The translations under genes were made by a program, and so were the position numbers. The notes below the pieces were generated by a model. That model ran no database searches, had not been told where the DNA came from, and saw nothing but the letters and a program-made list of their open reading frames with translations. Positions 56,548 to 64,000 of a DNA stretch of 64,000 nucleotides are shown here, in pieces. The stretch is from Flavobacteriaceae bacterium PS02337 (GTDB lineage Bacteria > Bacteroidota > Bacteroidia > Flavobacteriales > Flavobacteriaceae), in NCBI GenBank assembly GCA_029959285.1, contig JASCOE010000011.1, positions 124,001 to 188,000 of the forward strand. Reading direction: 5' to 3'. Each line of letters opens with the position of its first letter. The stretch's first letter is position 1.

Positions 56548-57576
56548 TTGACCAATAAAAAACGAAATACCATTTTATTTGCCGCTTTGACTTTAGGTCT
56601 TTTGCTAATGTTTTTTGCGAGCATTAGTTTAGGATCGGTTACAATTCCGCTAAAAGATGTTTTTGCGAGTTTAACAGGTGGGCAAGCAACAAAATCAACT
56701 TGGGAATATATTATCATTAATTACCGTTTGCCAAAAGCGATTACGGCTGTTTTGGTCGGAAGCGGACTTTCAATAAGCGGACTTTTAATGCAGACTTTAT
56801 TTCGAAATCCGCTTGCTGGACCTTATGTTTTAGGACTAAGTTCAGGCGCGAGTTTGGGAGTCGCTTTTGTTATTTTAGGCGCAGGATTTCTGCCTTCATT
56901 TTTAAGTGTAATTGCATTATCGTCATACGGAATTGTTTTGGCTTCAACTTTTGGAAGCACTTTGGTTTTGCTTTTGGTTTTAGTCGTTTCGCAAAGATTA
57001 CGAGATACAATGGCAATCTTAATTATTGGTTTAATGTTTGGAAGTTTTACGACAGCAATTGTAAGTGTTCTAACTTATTTTAGTACAGCAGAACAGCTTC
57101 AAAAATTTACTTTTTGGTCAATGGGAAGTTTAGGAAATCTTTCGTGGTCGACAATCGGAATTTTGACATCTTGTGTTATAATCGGATTGCTTTTGAGCGC
57201 AAAAAGTATCAAACCATTAAATGCCTTGTTATTAGGAGAAAACTACGCAAAAAGCATGGGTTTAAATTTTAAGCAAGCGCGTTTAATCATCATATTTGCA
57301 ACAAGTATTTTATCTGGCGCAATAACAGCATTTGCAGGTCCAATTGCCTTTATCGGATTAGCAGTTCCGCATATAGCAAAACTGACTTTTCAAACCAGTA
57401 ATCATACTATATTATTTTGGAGTACTTTATTTTTCGGATCGATTATTATGTTGTTTTGCGATATTGTTTCACAAATGCCAGGATTAGATATTACGCTTCC
57501 AATAAATGCGATAACGTCTATTATTGGAGCACCAGTGGTAATTTGGCTTTTAGTTAGAAAAAGAAATTTTCAATAA
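56548..57576 (+). CDS. btuC: FecCD/BtuC family ABC permease
   Basis: 342 residues with about ten membrane helices. The family motifs are SGLLMQTLFRNPLAGPYVLG near residue 80 (shortened) and GPIAFIGLAVPHIAK near residue 265, the latter contacting the ATPase. Start codon is TTG at 56548, one base after the btuF stop, so btuF and btuC are translationally linked. It forms a homodimeric pore for cobamide import across the inner membrane; specificity is inferred from the locus. Confidence 0.88.
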   Translation: MTNKKRNTILFAALTLGLLLMFFASISLGSVTIPLKDVFASLTGGQATKSTWEYIIINYRLPKAITAVLVGSGLSISGLLMQTLFRNPLAGPYVLGLSSGASLGVAFVILGAGFLPSFLSVIALSSYGIVLASTFGSTLVLLLVLVVSQRLRDTMAILIIGLMFGSFTTAIVSVLTYFSTAEQLQKFTFWSMGSLGNLSWSTIGILTSCVIIGLLLSAKSIKPLNALLLGENYAKSMGLNFKQARLIIIFATSILSGAITAFAGPIAFIGLAVPHIAKLTFQTSNHTILFWSTLFFGSIIMLFCDIVSQMPGLDITLPINAITSIIGAPVVIWLLVRKRNFQ

Positions 57577-57589
57577 TTAGATAAAGAAA

Positions 57590-57629
57590 AAAACTTAGAA
57601 CCTTAGCATCTCAGAACCTTAGCACCTTT
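57590..57629. repeat. AACCTTAG-type repeat copy between btuC and btuD
   Basis: Sequence of CTTAGAACCTTAGCATCTCAG type, another member of the family at 6311, 8684 and 24569, here inside an operon and ending five bases before the btuD ATG. Confidence 0.78.
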
Positions 57630-57633
57630 AAAA

Positions 57634-58410
57634 ATGAAAGCAATTCTTTCCACATCAAATTTAAATATTGGATATAAATCCAAGAAAGGTGTTACGACTA
57701 TTGCTGAGAATCTGAATCTAAATCTGGATTCGGGAAAACTAATCACTTTAATAGGAGCAAACGGAATTGGAAAGTCAACTTTATTGCGTACGATTACAGG
57801 AATTCAAAAACCTTTATCAGGAAATGTTTATTTGAATGAGAAAGAGATTTCGAATTATAAACCTTTAGAATTAGCACAGAATTTAAGTTTGGTTTTAACC
57901 GAAAAACTTCCTCCAAGTAATCTTTCTGTTTTTGAATTAGTGGCGCTTGGACGTCAGCCGTATACTAATTGGGTTGATAAATTATCTAATGAAGATGTTG
58001 CAAAAGTTCAAGAAGCGATGCAATTGACTCAAATTGAACATTTAGCTTCTAAAAAGCATTTTCAAATTAGTGACGGACAATTACAAAAAGTACTAATTGC
58101 AAGAGCTTTGGCTCAAGATACACCGTTGATTATTTTAGATGAACCAACAACTCATTTAGATTTATTGCATAAAGTTTCGTTATTCAAATTATTAAAAAAG
58201 CTAACGCAAGAAACTCAAAAATGTATTTTGTTTTCAACGCACGATATTGATTTGGCAATTCAGTTAAGCGACGAAATGATTATGATGACGCCCGAAAATA
58301 TTACACAAGATCAGCCTTGTAATTTAATTTCAAACGGAAGTTTCAGCAATTTATTCAAAGATGAAAATATTGTTTTTGATGCTGAAAAAGGAAAGTTTAT
58401 TGTGAATTGA
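57634..58410 (+). CDS. btuD: FecE/BtuD family ABC transporter ATPase
   Basis: 258 residues. Walker A GANGIGKST, Walker B LIILDEPTTHLD, H-loop in FSTHDIDLAIQ, and a signature ISDGQLQKVLIARALA that replaces the usual LSGGQ with ISDGQ. Powers the BtuC permease. It comes 58 bases after btuC, with a repeat copy between, and closes the btuFCD unit. Confidence 0.88.
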   Translation: MKAILSTSNLNIGYKSKKGVTTIAENLNLNLDSGKLITLIGANGIGKSTLLRTITGIQKPLSGNVYLNEKEISNYKPLELAQNLSLVLTEKLPPSNLSVFELVALGRQPYTNWVDKLSNEDVAKVQEAMQLTQIEHLASKKHFQISDGQLQKVLIARALAQDTPLIILDEPTTHLDLLHKVSLFKLLKKLTQETQKCILFSTHDIDLAIQLSDEMIMMTPENITQDQPCNLISNGSFSNLFKDENIVFDAEKGKFIVN

Positions 58411-58420
58411 TTTTCAACTC

Positions 58421-58511
58421 TTCCTGCAAGGTTTTCAAAACCTTGTAGGTTTAAATCTTAGATTTTCGAGGAGAATAATATACCTACAAGGTTTTGAAAA
58501 CCTTGCAGGAA
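58421..58511. repeat. Perfect 30-bp inverted repeat of self-palindromic arms
   Basis: Arms 58421-58450 and 58482-58511 are exact complements, and each arm folds on itself (core AAGGTTTTCAAAACCTT). It lies just after the btuD stop, between converging genes; each arm could terminate a transcript. Related to 32835-32864. Confidence 0.88.
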
Positions 58512-58520
58512 GTTTATAAA

Positions 58521-58976
58521 TTATTTTTTCAATCCAATTTGTCTTTTCGCTTCGCCAACCACAAAAGCCACAGAATTAGCAATATTAAAACTGCGAATCA
58601 ATTTTGACATCGGAATTGTTAAATGATTTTCGAATAAAGCTAAAACTTCTTTGCTCAACCCAACGCTTTCTTTTCCGAAAACTAACCAGTCTCCATCTTG
58701 AAAGTCTGTTTCTAAATAGGACTTTTCAGCATGAGAACTCATTAAAAAAACACGAGATTTATCTGGAATCTGCTGCATCCATTCTTCTACATTTTGATAT
58801 TCAGTAACATCAAGATGAACCCAATAATCCAATCCAGAACGTTTTAGATTTTTATCATTAATAACAAATCCGAAAGGATGAATTAAATGCAATCGGCTTT
58901 CTGTACCTACGCACAATCTTCCGATATTTCCGGTATTATTTGGTATTTCTGGTTCTACAAGAACAACATTTAGCAT
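58521..58976 (-). CDS. trmL: tRNA (cytidine(34)-2'-O)-methyltransferase
   Basis: 151 residues. Methylates the ribose of nucleotide 34 in tRNA-Leu. SPOUT fold: NNTGNIGRLCVGTESRLHLI at the start, LVFGKESVGLS in the middle, and the knotted SAM site IPMSKLIRSFNIANSVAFV. The length equals that of TrmL. No link to the cobamide genes beyond position. Confidence 0.93.
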   Translation of the reverse strand: MLNVVLVEPEIPNNTGNIGRLCVGTESRLHLIHPFGFVINDKNLKRSGLDYWVHLDVTEYQNVEEWMQQIPDKSRVFLMSSHAEKSYLETDFQDGDWLVFGKESVGLSKEVLALFENHLTIPMSKLIRSFNIANSVAFVVGEAKRQIGLKK

Positions 58977-58984
58977 TTTTTTTA

Positions 58985-59038
58985 ATTATGAGTTATGAAT
59001 TATAAGTTATGAGTTTGTTTTTTTAAATTTTCTAATTA
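58985..59038. repeat. AT-rich repeat arms (TTATGAGTTATGAATT and TCTAATTATCAAATTGACA)
   Basis: The 62-base gap carries a copy of the arm family seen at 54857-54944, followed by a copy of the TCTAATTRTCAAATTGACA element that also occurs near 33005. No gene. Confidence 0.6.
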
Positions 59039-59620
59039 TCAAATTGACATATTTTCTAATTTAAAATCTTCCACTTCACGAACTTCTCCAGCTTTTAGGT
59101 TTTGCAAATATACATTTCCTATTCGAACACGAACAAGTCGCAGAGTTGGAAAACCAACTGCAGCGGTCATTTTTCTAACTTGGCGAAATTTACCTTCATT
59201 TACAGTTATAGATGCCCACGAAGTCGGGCCGTGACGTTCGTCTCTGATTTTTTTTGCTCTTGATCCGAAATCTGGAATTTCGGTAACAATAAAAGCTGTA
59301 CAAGGTTTTGTTTTGTATTTTCCGCCATCAAAACCAATTTCGACACCTTTTTGCAATTGTTCAATGGCTTCTGGAGTAATAACGCCGTCAACTTGAACAT
59401 AATATTCTTTATCGACTTTTTTGCTTCTTATTTGTTCGCTAACTTTTCCGTCTGTTGTCAATAAAAGCAAACCTTCAGAATCTTCGTCTAATCTTCCAAT
59501 TGCCATTGTTCCTTCGGGAAAATCATATAATTCGCCCAAAAGCTTTTTCTTTCTTTTTAATTCATAAATAAATTGGCTTAAGTAGCCGTAAGGTTTAAAA
59601 AGAATGAAGTGTCTGTGCAT
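59039..59620 (-). CDS. rluE: Pseudouridine synthase, RsuA/RluE family
   Basis: 193 residues. Isomerises uridine to pseudouridine in large-subunit rRNA. Catalytic Asp is in IGRLDEDSEGLLLLTTDG; RQVRKMTAAVGFPTLRLVRVRIG is the other conserved strand. It lacks an S4 domain, so it fits the short RluE rather than RsuA form. A TATCTTTG box at 59634-59641 lies upstream. Exact target uridine is not visible. Confidence 0.85.
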   Translation of the reverse strand: MHRHFILFKPYGYLSQFIYELKRKKKLLGELYDFPEGTMAIGRLDEDSEGLLLLTTDGKVSEQIRSKKVDKEYYVQVDGVITPEAIEQLQKGVEIGFDGGKYKTKPCTAFIVTEIPDFGSRAKKIRDERHGPTSWASITVNEGKFRQVRKMTAAVGFPTLRLVRVRIGNVYLQNLKAGEVREVEDFKLENMSI

Positions 59621-59633
59621 TTTTAATTTTTTG

Positions 59634-59641
59634 CAAAGATA
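59634..59641 (-). promoter_or_regulatory. -7 promoter box TATCTTTG for the pseudouridine synthase gene
   Basis: Exact TAnnTTTG match on the minus strand, 14 bases before the ATG at 59620. Confidence 0.5.
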
Positions 59642-59665
59642 GTTGGTTTCTCAAATTAAAACGAA

Positions 59666-59872
59666 TTACTGCTTTTGAGATTTCATTTTCTTTATCCATT
59701 GATAAACAAACCAAATTGCTGTAAAAGCAAAAATTTCGATTAAAGCCCAATAATAGTTTTGGAAAAATTCATGAAAATAACTTCCAACAAAAATATAAAT
59801 GGAAGCCATGCAAATTTTAATCAGAATGAATTCGGCGTTAGACCAGCTGGTTTTGATTTGGAAGAAATTCAT
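59666..59872 (-). CDS. Small two-helix membrane protein, hypothetical
   Basis: 68 residues from ATG 59872 (MNFFQIKTSWSNAEFILIK). Two hydrophobic segments (ICMASIYIFVGSYF, YWALIEIFAFTAIWFVYQW) and a basic C-terminus KKMKSQKQ, which by the positive-inside rule would lie in the cytoplasm. No family recognised. Confidence 0.6.
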   Translation of the reverse strand: MNFFQIKTSWSNAEFILIKICMASIYIFVGSYFHEFFQNYYWALIEIFAFTAIWFVYQWIKKMKSQKQ

Positions 59873-60024
59873 AAGCGTTGCTTTAAGGTAAAACGTAAAA
59901 TATTGTAAATAAAGATAATGAATTATGAAAAATGAATGCTTATAATCCAAAAGCAATGTTAAACCATTTAGTTTTAAGTTTTATTATTCGTAATATTATA
60001 ATAGAAACTCAAAAGAAAAATGCC

Positions 60025-60399
60025 ATGGAAACGAATGATTTAGGAACAAAAAAGATAAACGGAACGCAAAAAAATATAGATGAATCTAAAGGAAAAAACG
60101 TTTCGCACGATAAAGACTTAAAAGACGGAAAACTCAATAAAGAATTAATAACGGATAAAGACGGCGATAAAAAGATTGTAGAAAGAGCCCGAAACGAAAA
60201 CGAAGATATTAAAACTAAAATTTCAAAAACGGATTCTAAAAATCCAAATGCGAATCGAGGTGTTTCTACTGAAGAAGAAGCCGAAAAAACAGTTGAAAAT
60301 AAAGATCGTAATTCTGACATAACACCAAATCGATATCCGAATTCACATCCAGACAATCATGAAGATCGTGGAAACATGAAATTGGACGAAGACGAATAA
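60025..60399 (+). CDS. Very hydrophilic, probably disordered protein
   Basis: 124 residues from ATG 60025 (METNDLGTKKINGT). Nearly all residues are charged or polar; there is no cysteine or tryptophan and very few hydrophobic residues. Low-complexity stretches such as KGKNVSHDKDLKDGKLNKE recur. Such composition occurs in stress-protective hydrophilins, but no family is recognised. A longer frame to 59932 has an unrelated hydrophobic start and is less likely. The SDR gene follows after 154 bases. Confidence 0.65.
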   Translation: METNDLGTKKINGTQKNIDESKGKNVSHDKDLKDGKLNKELITDKDGDKKIVERARNENEDIKTKISKTDSKNPNANRGVSTEEEAEKTVENKDRNSDITPNRYPNSHPDNHEDRGNMKLDEDE

Positions 60400-60553
60400 T
60401 AGTATACGAAATTTTCGGGTAAATGAAGTCATTTTATTATCAAATAACATAACATTAGCGATTCGCGTTAATCTTATTGTAAACTCTTCTTAAGACTTGA
60501 GTATCCTTTTAGTTCTTCGTAAATTAGAGGGAACAAATTTAAATTTTAAGAAT

Positions 60554-61306
60554 ATGTCACTTTTAGAAAACAAAGTAGCATTTGTATCTGGCGGCGGTTC
60601 AGGAATCGGACGCGCAGTTGCAGAAGCTTACGCTCGAGAAGGAGCAAAAGTAGTAGTATCTGATATTAATGTAGAGCACGGTGAAGAAACCGTAAAAAAT
60701 ATAAAGGACAAAGGCGGAGAAGCTTTTTTTGTAAAAGGAGATTCGTCTAGTGCCGCTGATAATAAACACATGGTTGAGGTTACGGTTTCAAAATACGGTC
60801 GACTTGACATTGCATGCAACAACGCAGGAATGGGCGGACCGGCAAAACCAACTGGCGAATACGAGCCCGCAGATTGGGATAGAGTTATTGCTCTTAATCT
60901 AAATGGTGTTTTTTATGCCTGTCGTTATCAATTAGAACAAATGGAAAAAAATGGCGGTGGAAGCATTGTTAATATCGCTTCTATTCACGGACAAGTTGCC
61001 GCGCCACTTAGTCCAGCATATACGGCTTCTAAACATGCTGTTGTTGGTTTGACAAAAAATATAGCTGTTGAATATGCGCAGAAAAACATTCGTTGTAATG
61101 CAGTTGGACCTGGATATATTGAAACAGCACTTTTAAAAGATAATTTGAATAAAGATATGATGAATGCTGTTGCAGCGAAATCAGCTATGAATCGTTTAGG
61201 AACCGCAGAAGAAATTGCAGAATTGGTCGTTTTCTTAAATTCGGATAAATCATCATTTACAACAGGAAGTTATATTATAGCCGATGGTGGTTATACAGCA
61301 GTATAA
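60554..61306 (+). CDS. Short-chain dehydrogenase/reductase (classical SDR)
   Basis: 250 residues, the usual SDR length. NAD(P) motif GGGSGIGRA at about 13-21, catalytic NNAGMG, IVNIASIHG with the serine, and YTASKHA (YxxxK) are all present, followed by GPGYIETAL. Cofactor loop Asp (VVSDINV, Asp39-like) points to NAD rather than NADP. Substrate unknown. Start at ATG 60554; an upstream in-frame start at 60497 would add a non-conserved leader. A terminator follows at 61334. Confidence 0.9.
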   Translation: MSLLENKVAFVSGGGSGIGRAVAEAYAREGAKVVVSDINVEHGEETVKNIKDKGGEAFFVKGDSSSAADNKHMVEVTVSKYGRLDIACNNAGMGGPAKPTGEYEPADWDRVIALNLNGVFYACRYQLEQMEKNGGGSIVNIASIHGQVAAPLSPAYTASKHAVVGLTKNIAVEYAQKNIRCNAVGPGYIETALLKDNLNKDMMNAVAAKSAMNRLGTAEEIAELVVFLNSDKSSFTTGSYIIADGGYTAV

Positions 61307-61333
61307 TTTTTTAGACTACATAACAAAGTGAGA

Positions 61334-61366
61334 AGGCAGTAAGCGAAAGTTTACTGCTTTTTTTAT
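61334..61366 (+). terminator. Terminator after the SDR gene
   Basis: Stem GCAGTAA with TTACTGC around a GCGAAAGT loop, followed by seven T. The 61367-61550 gap is AT-rich with no gene. Confidence 0.85.
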
Positions 61367-61551
61367 GCTAAATTCCTTTGTTTGTAGGAAACATGGAGTT
61401 TTTTTGAGTGCTTTTGATATTATGTGGTTTTGAATAATGTTTGGTGTTTGAGCTTTTTGATTGTTTTTATTTTAGTATCTTTAATATAGTATTGTGCTTT
61501 ATTGAATTATATTGATAAAACTGTAAGCATTAAGTTTAAGGTTTTATAATA

Positions 61552-61580
61552 TTGGCTTAACTTTAAAGGCAATAAATTTG
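61552..61580 (+). promoter_or_regulatory. Promoter of the secreted nuclease gene (TTG-N18-TAAATTTG)
   Basis: TTG (61552-61554) and TAAATTTG (61573-61580) with an 18-base spacer, 28 bases before the ATG. Confidence 0.8.
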
Positions 61581-61608
61581 ACTTCTAAAAACTCTATTCT
61601 TCAACAGT

Positions 61609-64000
61609 ATGAAAAAACTCTACTTTTCACGCCAACTTTTGGCTTTTATATGTTTAATCGGTGGCTTTTCTGGAGATATTTTTGCTCAGACTATGCCAAC
61701 TCCACAGACATTGCCCATTAATCAGAAGTTTGATGATTTAACTGCTGGTAAGACAGATTATCCAGCGGGATTTCAAGGGTACACTATGACAGGTTCGCCT
61801 TCTTCAGCTTTCAAAACAAATGCTGCTTTAACAGATAAATCAATGGGATCTGGAACTGCTGCTATTGGAACAGGAAATATTTATAATTATGATCAAAAAT
61901 TGGGTTTTTTGATTACTTCATCTTTAGATTTTACTGTTTGTTTGGCATTCTCAACTTCTCAGCAAACGAGTGTACAACTTCAATATGATGCTATGACTAT
62001 TCGTAATCCATACGGAACTACCATAAGCGGAACATATTCTGATCGTGTTAATGAGATGATTTTGCAATATCGTGTTGGTACAACTGGAGCTTTTACGTCA
62101 ATAGCAGAAACACTATATTCAAATAATACTACCTCTCAAATTAATGCAGATGCAGCACCACAAAATTCAAAAAGTATAAAAATCACTTTACCGGCAGAAT
62201 GTGACAATCAGGGAGTTGTACAGGTTAGATGGGTTTCAAGACAAGTGTCTGGAGGTGGTTCAAGACCATCTTTTGCAATTGATAATATAAAAGTTGGTGG
62301 AGATACAACTGCTCCAATTAATGAAACGGGTTATCCAAAAGTTGCTGAGGTTTTATCAGATGGTTTCGACTTTATTAATAAAATAAATGAAACAGGTAAA
62401 ACATATTTCATTTTAACTGCTTCTGGAAGCGCACAGCCAACTGCAGCACAAGTAAAAGCTGGTTTAGATGCAACTGGAGCTGCGGCTTTACAGTCAGGAT
62501 CTTTAAATATTACTGACAAAGCTTTAGAATATTCTAAAATCTTTACAGGCTTAACTTTAAATACTGCTTACATTGTTTATTCTGTGTCTGAAGATAGTTC
62601 TGAGAACCTTCAAGCTACGGTTAACAAATTAGATGTTACAACAGCAACTATTTTAATACCGTCTATAAGAACTACTAGTACAGCGCTTAACTTTGGAAGT
62701 GTAGAACAAAATCTAGATTCAGCTAGTTTAAATTATCAAATTAAAGGAACAAATATTAATGCTCCTGTAACTGTAACTGCTCCGACTAATTACACAGTTT
62801 CAAAAGATAATACTACTTTCCAAACTACTATAAGTTTTGATGCAGTAGATTTTGCTTCAAATGCAACGCCAACGGTTTATGTGCGTTTCAAACCAAGTGC
62901 TGCTGGTATTTTATCTGGAACAATAACACATGAAACTACTGGAGCTGTAAGCAAAACGGTTTCAGTTTCAGGAATTGGAACTAATCCATACATTCAAAAT
63001 TTTGATGATCCAAACGTACTTTCAAACAGCGGATGGACACAATTTAATGTTTCAGGGCCTTTAAATAAATGGACTTATACAAATGTTACACGAAATGTAA
63101 ATTCTGGAGTAGGTGCTGTTTTAATGAATGGTTTTTCAGATACGAATGCACCAAGTAAAGATTGGTTGATTTCTCCAAAAATGCGTTTAGACAGTTTTGG
63201 ACAATTTCCATTATTGTCTTTCTATTCTCGTAAATTTTATGCTGGACCATCTTTAAAATTAATGGTTTCTACCAATTATGATGGAGTAAGCGATCCAACT
63301 TTAGCAACTTGGACAGAAATTGATGGCAATTTCCCGACCGTTACAGGAAGTTATGTAAAATCTGAGTTCATCAATTTAGGAGCTTACAAAACAGATCATA
63401 CTTATTTGGCTTGGGTTTATGAAACTACAGCTGGCGGAACAAATAATGCTTCAGAATGGTCTTTTGATGATTTTGCCATTACAAATGAATCAGGTTATGT
63501 ATCTTCAAATCCAGTTTTAGATTTTGGAGATGTGGCTCAAAATGCAGTTTCTGCAAGTCAGTCTTTTGCTTTTAAAGCAGATGGATATGGTAACTTAACG
63601 TTGACAGCTCCAGCTTCTTATCAATTATCATTAGATAATGTTTCTTTTGCTTCAAGTATTGCAATTTCTTCTACTGTTGCAGCGGCAGGAACAACGCTTT
63701 ATGCAAGATTTATTCCAACTACAAAAGAATTAAAAATTTTTGGAGCACTTACAGTTACAGGAACTTCATTAAACAAACAAATTGGTTCTCTTACTGGATC
63801 TTCTTTACCAAAAGCAGATACTTTTGATGTTGTTACTTATAATTTAGAATTCTTTGGTGCGCCAACTACGGCTTATGGTCCAGCTGATAAAACTATACAA
63901 TTAGAAAACGTAGCCAAAGTAATGAATAAATTAGACGCAGACGTTTATGTAGTTCAAGAGGTTTCTAGCGATGCTCAGATTGATAATTTAATTACAAAAA
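61609..64000 (+). CDS. Large secreted protein with EEP nuclease domain (runs off window)
   Basis: 797 codons visible with no stop. Signal peptide MKKLYFSRQLLAFICLIGG to about IFAQ. The protein then carries a first lectin/jelly-roll-like region (NQKFDDLTAGKTDYPAGF), Ig-like repeats with FGSVEQN/FGDVAQN, a choice-of-anchor J/cleaved-adhesin module (about 465-615: IQNFDDPNVLSNSGWTQF), another Ig repeat, and from about 735 the start of an endonuclease/exonuclease/phosphatase fold (FDVVTYNLEFFG, VYVVQEVSSD with the Mg-binding Glu). Such proteins are usually type IX secretion cargo; the C-terminal sorting domain would lie outside the window. Confidence 0.85.
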   Translation, partial: MKKLYFSRQLLAFICLIGGFSGDIFAQTMPTPQTLPINQKFDDLTAGKTDYPAGFQGYTMTGSPSSAFKTNAALTDKSMGSGTAAIGTGNIYNYDQKLGFLITSSLDFTVCLAFSTSQQTSVQLQYDAMTIRNPYGTTISGTYSDRVNEMILQYRVGTTGAFTSIAETLYSNNTTSQINADAAPQNSKSIKITLPAECDNQGVVQVRWVSRQVSGGGSRPSFAIDNIKVGGDTTAPINETGYPKVAEVLSDGFDFINKINETGKTYFILTASGSAQPTAAQVKAGLDATGAAALQSGSLNITDKALEYSKIFTGLTLNTAYIVYSVSEDSSENLQATVNKLDVTTATILIPSIRTTSTALNFGSVEQNLDSASLNYQIKGTNINAPVTVTAPTNYTVSKDNTTFQTTISFDAVDFASNATPTVYVRFKPSAAGILSGTITHETTGAVSKTVSVSGIGTNPYIQNFDDPNVLSNSGWTQFNVSGPLNKWTYTNVTRNVNSGVGAVLMNGFSDTNAPSKDWLISPKMRLDSFGQFPLLSFYSRKFYAGPSLKLMVSTNYDGVSDPTLATWTEIDGNFPTVTGSYVKSEFINLGAYKTDHTYLAWVYETTAGGTNNASEWSFDDFAITNESGYVSSNPVLDFGDVAQNAVSASQSFAFKADGYGNLTLTAPASYQLSLDNVSFASSIAISSTVAAAGTTLYARFIPTTKELKIFGALTVTGTSLNKQIGSLTGSSLPKADTFDVVTYNLEFFGAPTTAYGPADKTIQLENVAKVMNKLDADVYVVQEVSSDAQIDNLITK

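Noticed and set aside
1-64000. tRNA or rRNA genes
   Set aside because: Reading the intergenic gaps, I found no cloverleaf with a TTC-loop motif or rRNA-like conserved segment; a covariance scan could not be run.

Overview
The window looks like chromosome from a Flavobacterium-type bacterium (Bacteroidota, Flavobacteriaceae). The evidence is an AT-rich base composition, many TAnnTTTG promoter boxes (several with TTG 18-21 bases upstream), no Shine-Dalgarno sites, and gene families typical of the group: DUF4252, DUF4290, DUF5686, DUF4199, type B L31, TonB receptors, and a lipoprotein/beta-barrel rich envelope. I see no prophage, plasmid, CRISPR array, rRNA or tRNA. The only transposase-like gene is a single-copy REP-associated tyrosine transposase (RAYT).

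Layout. 1-5 kb: recQ overlapping fmt, a small P-loop ATPase, a mosaic of short interspersed repeats, a hypothetical gene and a secreted esterase-like hydrolase. 5-12 kb: DUF493, DUF4290, murA (with Asp at the usual Cys position), a CDF metal transporter, a DUF5686 outer-membrane protein and aroQ. 12-17 kb: three small outer-membrane barrel genes, xerD and an orphan PAS histidine kinase. 17-24 kb: rny, a probable 6S RNA, zapA and a ZapB-like coiled-coil gene, then a secreted M23 peptidase with a TonB receptor and a lipoprotein. 24-34 kb: DUF2971, an ABC exporter, a phospho-sugar mutase, a glycosyltransferase, DUF4199, rpmE type B, a GlmU-like protein and an ABC-F protein. 35-45 kb: porin plus DASS transporter, small genes, rpmH, carB (no allosteric domain), and an ECF sigma/anti-sigma-like/DUF4252 operon. 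45-47 kb: an S41 protease lipoprotein. 47-58 kb: the cobamide locus. 58-64 kb: trmL, a pseudouridine synthase, small proteins, an SDR, and the start of a large secreted nuclease.

The cobamide locus is the most coherent system. On the minus strand lie cobU, a bluB-cobT fusion, a RAYT, cobS, cobC, then a promoter with a cobalamin riboswitch driving a BtuB-like receptor and a BtuG-like surface beta-propeller. On the plus strand lie btuF, btuC and btuD. Together they explain capture at the outer membrane, inner-membrane import, and conversion of cobinamide to a DMB-containing cobamide. No corrin-ring synthesis genes are present, so the window supports salvage only.

A second theme is the density of short palindromic intergenic elements. 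At least nine families occur, several with perfect 28-33 bp inverted arms, mostly at gene ends. One nested element sits six bases beyond the RAYT stop codon and is a candidate cognate substrate of that enzyme.
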